Of a stretch of DNA of 64,000 nucleotides, positions 9,705 to 21,757 are shown one piece after another. Position 1 is the stretch's first letter. Every line of letters begins with the position of its first letter. Position numbers and translations under genes: made by a program. The stretch lies in NCBI GenBank assembly GCA_033344875.1, contig JAWPMO010000001.1, forward strand, positions 1,141,595-1,205,594, in the 5' to 3' direction. This DNA comes from Ilumatobacteraceae bacterium (GTDB lineage: Bacteria; Actinomycetota; Acidimicrobiia; Acidimicrobiales; Ilumatobacteraceae). Under the pieces are notes generated by a model. That model did not search any database. It had not been told where the DNA came from and saw only the letters and a list, made by a program, of their open reading frames with translations.

Positions 9705-10295
9705 TCAGGGCCGCAGGTCCGAGAGCAGCTCGGCGTGCAACGTGTCGCCGAGTTCGACCGACTCGAGGTACTCGGGGTGATCGATCTCGAGCCGCACCGA
9801 GCCGGAGGCGAACGAGTCGACCTGTTCGGGCGTCAGATCCCAGTGCAGATAGTGCACGGCGGCGGTGACGTAGTCGCGGGTGAGGCCCTGCTCGTGTTGC
9901 TGGTCGATGGCTCCCCGCACTCGATCGCCGTTCGGGAGCACCAGCACGGCCGAGCGTTCGATGTCGACCAGCTTCGGCAGCCACTCGCGCATCTGCTCGT
10001 CGGACGTGAGTTCGATGAACATCGTGGCGCAGACCTGACCGGGATCGGGGATCATCGGGTTGTAGATGTCGAGTTCGCCCTGGATCTCGGCATCGGTCGT
10101 GAGCTTCTCGACCCGGGCCATCTCCTGGATCTGGAACCGCATGGTGTCGCGGTTCTCGAACAGGAGCGTCACGACCGTGCCGAGATGCAGCCGCCGGCGG
10201 CGCTTGAGCTCGATCACGCGGGGGCGGAACTCGTCGCGCTCGCGCTCGTAGGCGCGGACGTCGGCGATGTCGGCGAGCGAGAGTTTGCGGGACAT
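9705..10295 (-). CDS. DUF3501 family protein
   Basis: A 196-residue protein matching the DUF3501 pattern ([49 protein letters not shown]). No catalytic motif is evident. The family commonly sits beside rubrerythrin and a CCG-domain iron-sulfur protein, exactly as here, so a role in peroxide or metal-redox stress is inferred from context. The start at 10295 is well marked by GGAAGGAA seven bases upstream. The 44-bp gap to the Fe-S gene suggests one operon transcribed rubrerythrin, Fe-S protein, DUF3501. Confidence 0.85.
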   Translation of the reverse strand: MSRKLSLADIADVRAYERERDEFRPRVIELKRRRRLHLGTVVTLLFENRDTMRFQIQEMARVEKLTTDAEIQGELDIYNPMIPDPGQVCATMFIELTSDEQMREWLPKLVDIERSAVLVLPNGDRVRGAIDQQHEQGLTRDYVTAAVHYLHWDLTPEQVDSFASGSVRLEIDHPEYLESVELGDTLHAELLSDLRP

Positions 10296-10339
10296 GGGGT
10301 TCCTTCCAGGCCACCCGAGGGTGGATCGTTCGGGACGGG

Positions 10340-11647
10340 TCAGGCGTCTTCGGCGATGCCGTACGCGCGTGCGATCAGCTGGATCGGGTGGCTGGGAGCG
10401 GCACCCGTCTGTTCGGCAATCGCCGTGTTGGCGAGATTGCAGTCGCCGGTGACGACGTCGCCGGCGGCCTTGTCGATCTGTTCGGCGAGCTTCTTCGCGA
10501 TCGGGATCGAGATGTCTTCGTTCTCGGCCCGGAGCCCCCACATGCCGTCGATGCCGGAGCACTGCTGGACCAGCTTGATCTTGGCACCGGTGAGCTTCAT
10601 CAGATCGCGGCTCTTGAAGCCGATGTTCTGGGCCCGCAGGTGACAGGCGGCGTGGTACGTGATCTTCTCGGGCACCGGACCGGTGAAGTCGGTGTCGAGC
10701 TCGGTGTCGTCGGCCTTGTGGAGCTTCACGAGGTACTCGGCCGCGTCGAACGTGTGCTCGGCGACCAGTTCGGCGTCGGCGCCGCCCACGTAGTCGACGT
10801 AGTCCTTCTTGAGCACGTAGCCGCACGTCGGTTGCGGCACGACGATGTCGCCGTTGCCGGCACGGATCTCGTCGGCGAGCACCTTGACGTTCTTCTCGGC
10901 GACCTTGGTGAAGTGCTCGATGTCACCGGAGTGCAGCCACGGTGCACCGCAGCATCCGGCGGCCGTGTTGGAACACTCGACGCCGTTGCGCTCGTACACG
11001 TTGACGAGGTCCTTGCCGATCTGGACCTCCTGGTACTCGACGAGGCACGTCGGGAAGACGGTGACCTTGCCCTGACGCTTGGCGGCGATGTTGCGCGTTC
11101 GCTTCTTGAACCAGGTCGAGAACCGCTGCTTGGCGTACGGCGGGAGCAGGCGGACCGACGACACGCCGGTGACCTTGGCGACCGCCTTGCGGACCGTGGA
11201 GCCCTCGGGGGCGTTGATGACCTTGTTCGCGACCGGTGACGCAGCCGTGGCGACCGTGCCGAGCAGGTCGGTGCGGCTCATCAGCTGCGTGGTGGCCCGC
11301 TGCCGGACCGGCTTCTGCCCGTTGGCGTACCGCATCGCCTCGGTGCGCAGCATCAGGCGGGGGAAGTCGAGCGCCCATTCGTGCAGCTCCGGGATGTACG
11401 GGCAGTTGACGTAGCAGAGCTTGCACTGGAAGCACTCGTCGACGACTTGGTCCTGCTGGGCGGGCGTCAGCCGACCGGCGTCCTGGTCGTCGTGCTGGTC
11501 GATCATGTCGAACAGCGTCGGGAACGACGTACAGAACTTGAAGCACAACCGACACCCGTGACAGAGGTCGTAGACGCGGGTCAGTTCTTCGCGCACCGAC
11601 GCCTCGTCGAGGTAGGTCGGGTCTTTGGGGTCGTAGGTCGTCGTCAT
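10340..11647 (-). CDS. Iron-sulfur protein with two 4Fe-4S motifs and CCG domains (GlpC/HdrD-like)
   Basis: A 435-residue soluble electron carrier. The N-terminus has ferredoxin-like clusters ([11 protein letters not shown] and [13 protein letters not shown]). The rest holds two cysteine-rich CCG-type domains ([18 protein letters not shown] and QQCSGIDG), as in GlpC, HdrB/D and glycolate-oxidase iron-sulfur subunits. There is no membrane segment. Its neighbours, rubrerythrin and DUF3501, suggest it supplies electrons for peroxide reduction; that is inference. The start at 11647 begins the conserved protein; the longer frame adds only a Pro/Thr-rich stretch from the leader. Confidence 0.85.
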   Translation of the reverse strand: MTTTYDPKDPTYLDEASVREELTRVYDLCHGCRLCFKFCTSFPTLFDMIDQHDDQDAGRLTPAQQDQVVDECFQCKLCYVNCPYIPELHEWALDFPRLMLRTEAMRYANGQKPVRQRATTQLMSRTDLLGTVATAASPVANKVINAPEGSTVRKAVAKVTGVSSVRLLPPYAKQRFSTWFKKRTRNIAAKRQGKVTVFPTCLVEYQEVQIGKDLVNVYERNGVECSNTAAGCCGAPWLHSGDIEHFTKVAEKNVKVLADEIRAGNGDIVVPQPTCGYVLKKDYVDYVGGADAELVAEHTFDAAEYLVKLHKADDTELDTDFTGPVPEKITYHAACHLRAQNIGFKSRDLMKLTGAKIKLVQQCSGIDGMWGLRAENEDISIPIAKKLAEQIDKAAGDVVTGDCNLANTAIAEQTGAAPSHPIQLIARAYGIAEDA

Positions 11648-11712
11648 CGAGGTCTCGGTCGTGTCCGGATGTCGGGTGGTGGTCGGGTGCTGGTCGGGTG
11701 GTGGTCGGACTC

Positions 11713-11742
11713 GCACCCGGGCCGCTTCTGCGACCCGGGTGC
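11713..11742 (-). promoter_or_regulatory. Intercistronic hairpin between rubrerythrin and the Fe-S gene
   Basis: A perfect 9-bp inverted repeat (GCACCCGGG and CCCGGGTGC) with a 12-nt loop begins 13 bp past the rubrerythrin stop. No T-run follows, so it may protect the rubrerythrin mRNA end or attenuate reading into the Fe-S gene rather than terminate fully. Confidence 0.55.
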
Positions 11743-11755
11743 TCGTCCGGACGGG

Positions 11756-12175
11756 TCAGTCGAGCTCGTCGAGGCCCTGCTGGAAGCGGCCGGCGTGGCT
11801 CTTCTCGGCGCGGGCGAGCGTCTCGAACCACTCGGAGATCTCGTCGAAGCCTTCGTCGCGAGCGGTCTTGGCGAAGCCCGGGTACATCTGCGTGTACTCG
11901 TAGGTCTCGCCGGCGATCGACGCCTTGAAGTTCTCCTCGGTGTCACCGATCGGCTCGCCCGACGCGGGGTCACCGACCTCTGCGAGGTACTCGAGGTGGC
12001 CGTGTGCGTGGCCGGTCTCACCCTCGGCGACCGAGCGGAACAGCGCGGCGGCGTCGGGGTAGCCCTCGATGTCGGCCTTCTGGGCGAACCAGAGGTATCG
12101 GCGGTTGGCCTGGCTCTCGCCGGCGAACGCCTCGGCCAGGTTCTCGTGGGTCTTGGTGCCACTCAGGTTGGGCAT
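11756..12175 (-). CDS. Rubrerythrin (di-iron domain only)
   Basis: Non-haem di-iron peroxidase that reduces hydrogen peroxide. The 139 residues form the four-helix ferritin-like domain with the Glu/His ligands in [32 protein letters not shown] and [10 protein letters not shown]. The C-terminal rubredoxin domain of classical rubrerythrins (about 190 residues) is absent, so electrons must come from a separate donor, perhaps the Fe-S protein encoded downstream. A ribosome site (GGAGGAA) precedes the ATG. Its position next to katG and the Fur-family gene makes this a peroxide-defence region. Confidence 0.93.
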   Translation of the reverse strand: MPNLSGTKTHENLAEAFAGESQANRRYLWFAQKADIEGYPDAAALFRSVAEGETGHAHGHLEYLAEVGDPASGEPIGDTEENFKASIAGETYEYTQMYPGFAKTARDEGFDEISEWFETLARAEKSHAGRFQQGLDELD

Positions 12176-12243
12176 GTTTCCTCCAATGGGGGATGGTTGC
12201 TGTGGATCCGACGCCTTGCCTAGTGGTTCGGGCTCGGCGCGCG

Positions 12244-12289
12244 AAAATCGGGGCCGTCGACGGACGTGGTCGGCCGTCTCGGGCCCCGA
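12244..12289 (-). terminator. Rho-independent terminator of katG
   Basis: Reading the minus strand, TCGGGGCC and GGCCCCGA form an 8-bp stem, with an inner ACGG/CCGT pairing in the loop, followed directly by TTTT. It starts 34 bp after the katG stop and precedes rubrerythrin, separating the two transcripts. Confidence 0.75.
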
Positions 12290-12323
12290 CTCTCAATGGT
12301 ACGGACGATTCGACGAGAGCGGG

Positions 12324-15115
<2,792 letters not shown>

Positions 15116-15180
15116 AGACGCGATAGTCAATCGTGCTCGCCGAGCCGGGCACCGCAACCGCCGGCACGTAGATTGGGCTC

Positions 15181-16830
15181 GTGACCGCTCCCCCGCCGAC
15201 GCCGTTCGAGCGGTCGGCGATGCTCCACCAACTCGCCGACCGGCGCTTCGACCTGCTGGTCGTCGGCGGCGGCATCACCGGGGCGGGCGTCGCCCTCGAC
15301 GCCGCCTCGCGCGGGCTGTCGGTCGCACTCGTCGAACGCGACGACTTCGCGTCGGGCACGTCGTCGAAGAGCTCCAAGCTGATCCACGGCGGCCTGCGGT
15401 ACCTCCAGCAGGGCGACGTCCGGCTGGTCTACCAGGCGCTCCGGGAGCGCCAACGCCTCCTCCGCAACGCTCCCCACCTGGTGTCGGTGCTGCCGTTCCT
15501 GATCCCGATCCTCACCAAGGACGGCCCGATCTCGAAGAAGATCGCCAAGGCGCTGCGATCCGCGCTGTGGATGTACGACCTCACCGGCGGTCTCAGGATC
15601 GGCAAGCGCCACCGGCGACTCGACGCCGACGAGGCGCTCGCCCACTGTCCGACCATGCCCGCCGATCGGCTGTCCGGCGGCTTCGTGTACTACGACGCCT
15701 CGGCCGACGACGCCCGACTCACACTGACGATCGCCCGCACGGCCGCCGCCCACGGAGCGATCGTCGCCAACCGGTGCGAAGTCGTCGGCCTCACCACCGA
15801 CGACGGCGGCCGCGTCGACGGCGCCCGGGTCGAGACCGGCGACGGCGAGATCGCGGTGCGCGCCCGCACCGTGGTGTCGGCAACGGGCGTGTGGGCCGAC
15901 GAGATCCGCGAGCTCGACCGCGACGTCGAGGCCGACACGCTGCGACCGGCCAAGGGCGTCCACGTGACCGTCCCGTGGGACCTGGTCCGCAACGACATCG
16001 CCGTGATCATCTCGGTGCCCGGCGACAAGCGCAGCCTGTTCCTCGTCCCGTGGACCGAGCGACCCGGAGGCGGCTTCGACCACTGCTACATCGGCACGAC
16101 CGACACCGATTTCGTCGACGACCTCGACCGGCCCCAGACCAACGACGACGACCTCGACTACGTGCTCGACGCGGTCAACCACCACCTCACCACGACCATC
16201 ACCCGCGACGACGTCACCGGGGTGTGGGCCGGGCTCCGCCCGTTGGTCAAGCAGGCGTCGTCGGGGCGCACCGCCGATCTGTCCCGACGCCACGCGATCA
16301 CGTCGAGTCCGTCCGGCCTGATCACGGTGACCGGCGGCAAACTCACGACGTACCGGGAGATGGCCGCCGACACGGTCGACGCCGTGCTCGCACGACTCGA
16401 GCGACGGGCGAGGTGCCGAACGGCACGACTGCGCCTGATCGGCGCCACCGACGACTCGGCGACCGACGCCCACCTCGCGTCGCGGTACGGCACCGAGGCG
16501 GAGACGGTGCTCGCCCTCCGCGGCGCCGACCCGGGTCTCGGGGACGCCCTCGTTCCGGGTCTGCCCTATCTGCGAGCCGAAGCGGTGTTCGCCGTCAGAC
16601 ACGAGATGGCGACCACGCTCGTCGACGTCCTCACCCGCCGCACTCGCGCCCACCTGCAAGACCGGGCGGCGTGTCTCGATGCAGCCCCCTCGGTCGCCGA
16701 ACTGCTCGCGACCGAACTCGGCTGGGACCCGGCCGAGTCCGCCGCCCAGATCGCTGCCTACCGACGGCTGTGCGACGACGAACTCTCCGCCGCCACCCGC
16801 CCCGACTCCCGCCATGCGGAGGCCCCATGA
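15181..16830 (+). CDS. glpD: Glycerol-3-phosphate dehydrogenase (FAD, quinone-linked)
   Basis: Oxidises glycerol-3-phosphate to dihydroxyacetone phosphate, passing electrons to quinone at the membrane. The 549 residues begin with the FAD dinucleotide fold LLVVGGGITGAGVALDAA, then ASGTSSKSSKLIHGGLRYL (substrate/FAD contacts), GLRPLVKQ and VTGGKLTTYREMA, and end in the C-terminal helical cap. GTG 15181 is supported by TAGATT six bases upstream (leaderless pattern). It is the first gene of a four-gene operon; its stop overlaps the next start as ATGA. The Fur-family gene is divergent. Confidence 0.96.
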   Translation: MTAPPPTPFERSAMLHQLADRRFDLLVVGGGITGAGVALDAASRGLSVALVERDDFASGTSSKSSKLIHGGLRYLQQGDVRLVYQALRERQRLLRNAPHLVSVLPFLIPILTKDGPISKKIAKALRSALWMYDLTGGLRIGKRHRRLDADEALAHCPTMPADRLSGGFVYYDASADDARLTLTIARTAAAHGAIVANRCEVVGLTTDDGGRVDGARVETGDGEIAVRARTVVSATGVWADEIRELDRDVEADTLRPAKGVHVTVPWDLVRNDIAVIISVPGDKRSLFLVPWTERPGGGFDHCYIGTTDTDFVDDLDRPQTNDDDLDYVLDAVNHHLTTTITRDDVTGVWAGLRPLVKQASSGRTADLSRRHAITSSPSGLITVTGGKLTTYREMAADTVDAVLARLERRARCRTARLRLIGATDDSATDAHLASRYGTEAETVLALRGADPGLGDALVPGLPYLRAEAVFAVRHEMATTLVDVLTRRTRAHLQDRAACLDAAPSVAELLATELGWDPAESAAQIAAYRRLCDDELSAATRPDSRHAEAP

Positions 16831-18305
16831 CCTCACCGACACCACCGATCGAACTCACCGGTCACGCCGACCATCTCGCCGGCTCGGGCGTCGCCCTGGC
16901 CGAGGGTTTCGTCGATCGGCTGGCATCGATCTGCGACATCACCGTCGACCCGGCGGAGACGGCCGAGGCCAGCCGCGATTGGTGGCCGCTCGCCCTGCAC
17001 TGGTCACTCGCCGGCGAGGTCCCGCGTCGCGCCGGCGTGGTCGCCCGCCCGACCACCACCGATCAGGTCGCGGCGGTCCTCGCCGCCGCGCACGGCGCCG
17101 GCGTACCGGTCACCGCGGCAGGGGGTCGCAGCGGTGTGTGCGGGGCGTCGGTGCCGGTGTTCGGCGGCGTCGTGCTCGACCTGACCGGCCTCGATCGCTT
17201 GGTCAGCGTCGACGAACTGTCCGGCATCGTCGAGGTGGAGTCGGGCATGTTCGGTCCCGAACTCGAACGGCTCCTGACGAACAACCACGAACTCACCGTC
17301 GGCCACTTCCCACAGAGCTTCGACATCTCGACCGTCGGCGGGTGGGTGGCGTGCCGCGGTGCCGGCCAGTACTCGACCCGCTACGGCAAGATCGAGGAGA
17401 TGGTCGTCGGGCTCGAAGTGGTCCTCGCCGACGGGCGCATCATCCGGACGGGCGGCGCTCCCGCCGCAGCCGTCGGGCCCGACCTCGACCAGGTCTTCGT
17501 GGGCTCGGAGGGCACGCTCGGCATCATCACGCGGGTCTGGCTGCGGGCGCACCCGGTCGCCACGGCGGCGCGCCGGGCTGCCTACCGCCTGCCCACCCTC
17601 GCCGCTGGGTTCGAGGCGTGCCGCCAGGTGATCCGGCGCGGAGCGACCCCGGCGGTGCTGCGCCTGTACGACGCCGTCGAGAGCGCCCGCGGCCGTGGCG
17701 GCGACGGCACCGACTGCATCCTGCTCGTGCTCGACGAGGGCGATCCCCGGATCGTCGACGCCACGATGGCGATCGTCGACGAGGTGTGCAACGGCGCCGG
17801 GACGCCGGCGGAGCAGCAACTGGTCGACGACTGGCTCGAGCACCGCAACGACACGTCAGCGCTGCAGGGACTCACCCACAAGGGGTTCGCGGTCGACACG
17901 ATGGAGATCGCCGCTCCGTGGAGCAGACTGGCCGACGTGTACGACGCAGCGACCGCAGCGATCATGGACGTGCCGCATGCGCTCGCTGCGAGTTGCCACC
18001 TGTCGCACAGCTACCTCGACGGCGCCTGCCTCTATTTCTCGTTCGCCGCCAGGCCTCCCGCCGACGAGATCGAGTCGACGTACCGGGCCATGTGGGACGC
18101 GGGCCAGCGAGCCGTGCTCGCGACCGGCGGCAACCTGTCGCACCACCACGGGGTGGGCCTCAACCGGTCCCGCTTCGTCGAGGCGGCGCTCGGGCCGGCG
18201 TTCGACGTCCTCGTGGCGCTCAAGCGAGCACTCGACCCGACCGGCATCCTCAACCCCGGCAAGCTCGGCCTGCCATCACCGTTCGGAGACACGCCGTGGC
18301 CGTGA
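16827..18305 (+). CDS. FAD-binding oxidase of the VAO/AGPS-like class
   Basis: A 492-residue flavoenzyme with the PCMH FAD fold at about 55-235 (PVTAAGGRSGVCGASVPVFG, then VGHFPQSFDISTVGGWVACR and GSEGTLGIITRVWLRAHP) and a C-terminal substrate domain ending in LDPTGILNPGKLG. The arrangement resembles alkyldihydroxyacetonephosphate synthase and D-lactate/glycolate oxidases. Inside a glycerol operon, an enzyme acting on glycerol phosphate or a DHAP ether is attractive but unproven. It overlaps glpD by 4 bp and the following membrane gene by 4 bp, so it is translationally coupled on both sides. Confidence 0.85.
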   Translation: MTSPTPPIELTGHADHLAGSGVALAEGFVDRLASICDITVDPAETAEASRDWWPLALHWSLAGEVPRRAGVVARPTTTDQVAAVLAAAHGAGVPVTAAGGRSGVCGASVPVFGGVVLDLTGLDRLVSVDELSGIVEVESGMFGPELERLLTNNHELTVGHFPQSFDISTVGGWVACRGAGQYSTRYGKIEEMVVGLEVVLADGRIIRTGGAPAAAVGPDLDQVFVGSEGTLGIITRVWLRAHPVATAARRAAYRLPTLAAGFEACRQVIRRGATPAVLRLYDAVESARGRGGDGTDCILLVLDEGDPRIVDATMAIVDEVCNGAGTPAEQQLVDDWLEHRNDTSALQGLTHKGFAVDTMEIAAPWSRLADVYDAATAAIMDVPHALAASCHLSHSYLDGACLYFSFAARPPADEIESTYRAMWDAGQRAVLATGGNLSHHHGVGLNRSRFVEAALGPAFDVLVALKRALDPTGILNPGKLGLPSPFGDTPWP

Positions 18306-18718
18306 TCGACCCGTCTCGTTGGGATCTCGACGCGCTGCGCGCCGGTGGCATGGTGGCACTCGTGTTCGCCGTGCCGCTGTCGATCGGGGCGTCGTTGGCG
18401 GCCGACGCCGACGACACTGCGCTCGCGACGTGGTTGTCGATCGGTGCCGTGCTCGGCTTCGTGCTCGGCGCCGGGTGCGCTGCCTGGGTCCAACGCCGCG
18501 ACCTGCCGCTCTCGCACGGCCTCGCCACGGCGATCGGCACGTACACGATCGCCCAAACGGTCTTCATCATCGTCAAGCTCGCACGCGGCAGCGACGTCAA
18601 CTGGTTCGCCGCGCTGTTCAACCTGTCGGTCATGGCCGGCGCCGGGCTCGTCGGCGGCCTGCTCGGCGGCCGACTGCGCACGAGCGGGTTCCGGCCGTCC
18701 GGTTCGGAAGGAACCTGA
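18302..18718 (+). CDS. Small four-helix membrane protein in the glycerol operon
   Basis: A 138-residue membrane protein with about four predicted helices (VALVFAVPLSIGASLAA; WLSIGAVLGFVLGAGCAAW; TYTIAQTVFIIVKLA; LFNLSVMAGAGLVGGLLGG). No known family is recognised. GTG 18302 overlaps the preceding stop as GTGA; a GTG two codons earlier is also possible. Its stop overlaps the glpK start (TGATG), so it is made together with GlpD and GlpK. It could aid glycerol entry or anchor the dehydrogenase, but it lacks the NPA motifs of aquaglyceroporins. Confidence 0.75.
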   Translation: MIDPSRWDLDALRAGGMVALVFAVPLSIGASLAADADDTALATWLSIGAVLGFVLGAGCAAWVQRRDLPLSHGLATAIGTYTIAQTVFIIVKLARGSDVNWFAALFNLSVMAGAGLVGGLLGGRLRTSGFRPSGSEGT

Positions 18719-20166
18719 TGATCCTCGTCATCGACGTCGGAACCACGGGCCTGCGGGCAGCACTGGTCCGCCCCGACGCCTCGCTCGCACACGTCGAGTA
18801 CCGGGCGTTCGCCCCCGATTCGCCGTTCCCCGGCATGGTCGAGTTCGACGCCGCCGAGATGGCCCGTCTCGTGCTCGACGCGGCCGAGGCCGCGATCGCG
18901 GCCACCGGCGAGCCCGTCACCGCAGTCGGCGTCGCCGCGCAGCGCGCCAGCACGATCGTGTGGGACCGGGCGACCGGCAAACCGATCGGCCCGGCGCTCG
19001 GCTGGCAGGACCTCCGCACCATCGGCGAATGCCTCACCGCCAGGGCCGAGCACGACCTGGCGCTCGCACCCAACCAGTCGGCGACCAAGATCGGGTGGCT
19101 GCTCGCCAACCACGCGGCCGATCGCGATCACGCCGACCTGTGCTTCGGCACGGTCGACACGTGGGTGGCCTGGACGCTGACCGGCGGCGCCGCTCACGTC
19201 ACCGACCACACCAACGCAGCCGTCACCGGCCTGTACTCGTTCGAGCACCAGCGTTGGGACCTCGAGGTCTGTGCACTGCTCGGCGTCGAGCCTCGTCTGT
19301 TGCCCGAGATCGTCGATTCGACCGGCACGATCGGTCCGGCGTCCGCGATCGCGGGTGCACCACCGCTCGCGGCACTCGTCGGCGACCAGCAGGCGTCGAT
19401 GGTGGGCCAGGGTTGCATCGAGCCGGGGCGTGCCAAAGTCACGTTCGGCACCGGGGGCATGCTCGACGTGTGCATCGGCGACACGGCGCCCGCGGCCGGT
19501 CGCCGCTCCGACAACGGGACGTTCCCGATCATCGCCTGGACCGACGCCGACCGGAAGGTGTGGGGCGTCGAGGCGATCATGCTGTCGGCCGGCACGAACG
19601 TCGAGTGGCTCTGCGACGACATGGGCCTGATCGACTCCCCCGCCGACAGCCACGCCGTGGCGAACCGCTGCGACACCACCGACGGCGTGGTCTACGTTCC
19701 CGCGCTCCTCGGCCTCGGCACCCCGAACTGGGACTACGGCGCTCGCGGCACGCTGCTGGGCATCACGAGAGGCACCGAACGCCGCCACATCGTGCGCGCC
19801 GTGCTCGAAGGGGTGGCGCACCGTGGCGCCGACATGGTCGCCGCCGCCGAGACCGACATCGGGCTGACGATCCCCACCCTGCGGATCGACGGCGGCATGA
19901 GCCAGAACCCGACGTTCGTCCAAGCCCTCGCCGATGCCTCCGGCAAACCGGTCGAGGTCTCGCCGATCGTCGAGTCGACGACGCTCGGTGCCGCCTTCCT
20001 GGCCGGGGTCGCGACGGGCACGTGGTCGTCGCTCGACGACACGGCGGCCGCATTCTCGCCGGCCGTCCACGTTGAACCGGGCGACCGCCTCGACCGCGGC
20101 CAGTGGGCCGAGGCGCTGGAGCGGGCGGCTGCCTGGATCCCCGAACTCTCGGCGCTCGACTTCTGA
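18718..20166 (+). CDS. glpK: Glycerol kinase-like FGGY carbohydrate kinase
   Basis: ATP-dependent kinase, expected to turn glycerol into glycerol-3-phosphate. The 482 residues start with the phosphate-1 loop VIDVGTTGLRAALV and contain GWQDLRT, DTWVAWTLTGGAAHVTD and the FGGY-family segment VTFGTGGMLDVCIG, then IDGGMSQNPTFVQALADA near the C-terminus. The sequence diverges from canonical GlpK (about 500 residues), but the glpD context supports glycerol. A GGAAGGA ribosome site precedes the ATG, which overlaps the upstream stop. It is the last gene of the operon. Confidence 0.85.
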   Translation: MILVIDVGTTGLRAALVRPDASLAHVEYRAFAPDSPFPGMVEFDAAEMARLVLDAAEAAIAATGEPVTAVGVAAQRASTIVWDRATGKPIGPALGWQDLRTIGECLTARAEHDLALAPNQSATKIGWLLANHAADRDHADLCFGTVDTWVAWTLTGGAAHVTDHTNAAVTGLYSFEHQRWDLEVCALLGVEPRLLPEIVDSTGTIGPASAIAGAPPLAALVGDQQASMVGQGCIEPGRAKVTFGTGGMLDVCIGDTAPAAGRRSDNGTFPIIAWTDADRKVWGVEAIMLSAGTNVEWLCDDMGLIDSPADSHAVANRCDTTDGVVYVPALLGLGTPNWDYGARGTLLGITRGTERRHIVRAVLEGVAHRGADMVAAAETDIGLTIPTLRIDGGMSQNPTFVQALADASGKPVEVSPIVESTTLGAAFLAGVATGTWSSLDDTAAAFSPAVHVEPGDRLDRGQWAEALERAAAWIPELSALDF

Positions 20167-20305
20167 CGACGTCGACCGCGCCGGATTTCGCCCGAGGCAA
20201 CACCGTTGGATCGGGTCCCGTCCTCCTAAACTGGCATCTCCGCGACCGCAGGCACCATCATGTGGTCCGCGCATGCAGCCGAACATCTCGAAAGGACACC
20301 CACAC

Positions 20306-20887
20306 GTGACTGACTCCGCCCTTGCGGATCACGCAGGCAACGATCGCTCGTCGCGCCGAGCGCTGCTCGGCGCCGCCGTCGGCGGCGCGGCCATTGCGCT
20401 CGCCGGTGGCCGGTCGGTCGCCGCCGCGACGCCGGCCGGTTTGTCCGACGAAGATCTGTCGATCTCTGGTTCCGCCATCGCTCTCGAACTCGCCGCCCGT
20501 GACCTGTACGACTCGGCGATCGCCGCCGGTGCCGACGACGAGATCTGGACCGCCATGCGCGAACAGCACGAGTCCTACGCGCAGCGCCTCGCCGGCATCA
20601 CCGGTATCTCGGCGACGACCCGCGACCAGGAGTCGTTCGACCAACTCGGCGACGGTTTCGCGACGAGCGACCCCGCTGCCGCCGCGTTCGACCTCGAGAA
20701 CACGTTGGCCGCCACGCACCTCGAACTCCTCGGCCAGGTCGCCGACGTCGACATCGCCAAGGCGATGGCCTCGTTCGTCGCCATCGAGAGCCGCCACGCC
20801 ACCGTCCTGGCCACCCTCTCGGGTCAGGCCGACGACTTCGACGCACTGTTCGTGAACCCGGCCGTCGCGGTCGTGGCGGAGGCCTGA
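20306..20887 (+). CDS. Tat-exported ferritin-like protein
   Basis: A 193-residue secreted protein. The N-terminus is a twin-arginine signal (SSRRALLGAAVGGAAIALAGG), followed by a helical ferritin-like domain with LELAARDLYDSAI, REQHESYAQRLAGI, NTLAATHLELLG and FVAIESRHATVLA, where Glu and His could bind a di-iron site. GTG 20306 is preceded by AAAGGA. The next gene encodes a second ferritin-like Tat protein two bases after this stop, so the two are probably cotranscribed and may act together at the cell surface. The substrate is unknown. Confidence 0.8.
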   Translation: MTDSALADHAGNDRSSRRALLGAAVGGAAIALAGGRSVAAATPAGLSDEDLSISGSAIALELAARDLYDSAIAAGADDEIWTAMREQHESYAQRLAGITGISATTRDQESFDQLGDGFATSDPAAAAFDLENTLAATHLELLGQVADVDIAKAMASFVAIESRHATVLATLSGQADDFDALFVNPAVAVVAEA

Positions 20888-20889
20888 TC

Positions 20890-21711
20890 ATGACCAACAT
20901 CCCGAACCCCTCCCTCGATCGCCGGTCGCTGCTCCGCAACGGCGGCATCATGCTGTCGTTCGGCGCGATCGTGGCGGCGTGCGGCGGCGGCCGCAGCGGT
21001 AGCGACGACCCGGGCCGTCTCGGCGTGGCCGCGCCGGCTCCCACCCTGCCCGACGCCGAACTGAACGACGGCGTGCTCCTGCGCACGGCCCAGTCGCTCG
21101 AGTACACCGCGATCGCCGTGTACGACGCCGCTGCCGGCCTCGATGTGCTCAGCGGCAGCGAAGTCGCCCTCGTCGAGCGTTTCGTCTCCGATCACCAGCG
21201 TCACGCCGCCGACCTCGGGGCGCTCGCTCAGCGGGCGGGCGCCGAAGAGTTCACGTGCCCGAACCCGTTCATCATGGACCGGGCGGTCGTGCCGGTACTC
21301 GGCGCGCTCGAAGACAGCGACGACCTGCACCGTGACGTGCTCAACATCGCCTACGCGTTCGAGGCGCTGGCCGGAGCGTCGTACCAGGCACTCGTCGGCG
21401 TGCTCGACGACAAGTCGCTCCGGACGACCTCGATGCTGATCGGCAGCGAAGAGCATCGCCACGCGGCGATCCTCGCCACGGCGATCAACCCGGACGTCCT
21501 GATCAACCCGGTGCTGCTCGGCGGGGCGAGTGCCGCTGCCGACACCGACGACGAGGGTTTCCCGATCCCGTATGCGATCCCGGCGACGTTCGGGCAGCTC
21601 ACCGGTATCGAACTGGTCGTCGGCGCCCGGAACGAAGAGGGCGCACGCTTCTCCACGCAGCTGCAGACGCCAGCCGACAACACCTTCGTCTACGACTACC
21701 TCAGCTGCTGA
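20890..21711 (+). CDS. Tat-exported ferritin-like lipoprotein
   Basis: A 273-residue protein with a twin-arginine signal (LDRRSLLRNGGIMLSFGAI) ending in the lipobox VAAC, so it is anchored in the outer leaflet of the membrane. The mature part is ferritin-like: LRTAQSLEYTAIAVYDAA, FVSDHQRHAADLGAL, AYAFEALAGASYQALVGV and GSEEHRHAAILATAI carry the Glu and His expected of a di-iron four-helix bundle. It ends in a single Cys (YDYLSC). Two-base spacing from the preceding paralogue suggests a heteromeric or sequential pair. Function in metal handling or oxidation is inference. Confidence 0.82.
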   Translation: MTNIPNPSLDRRSLLRNGGIMLSFGAIVAACGGGRSGSDDPGRLGVAAPAPTLPDAELNDGVLLRTAQSLEYTAIAVYDAAAGLDVLSGSEVALVERFVSDHQRHAADLGALAQRAGAEEFTCPNPFIMDRAVVPVLGALEDSDDLHRDVLNIAYAFEALAGASYQALVGVLDDKSLRTTSMLIGSEEHRHAAILATAINPDVLINPVLLGGASAAADTDDEGFPIPYAIPATFGQLTGIELVVGARNEEGARFSTQLQTPADNTFVYDYLSC

Positions 21712-21757
21712 GCCGGGCGAACTGACCCGGTCGGGCCGAACCGGGCGGGGCGGCGGG

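Noticed and set aside
16679-18718. 679-codon frame overlapping the FAD oxidase gene
   Set aside because: Only its last 139 codons, from about 18302, encode a plausible membrane protein; the rest is a shadow frame.
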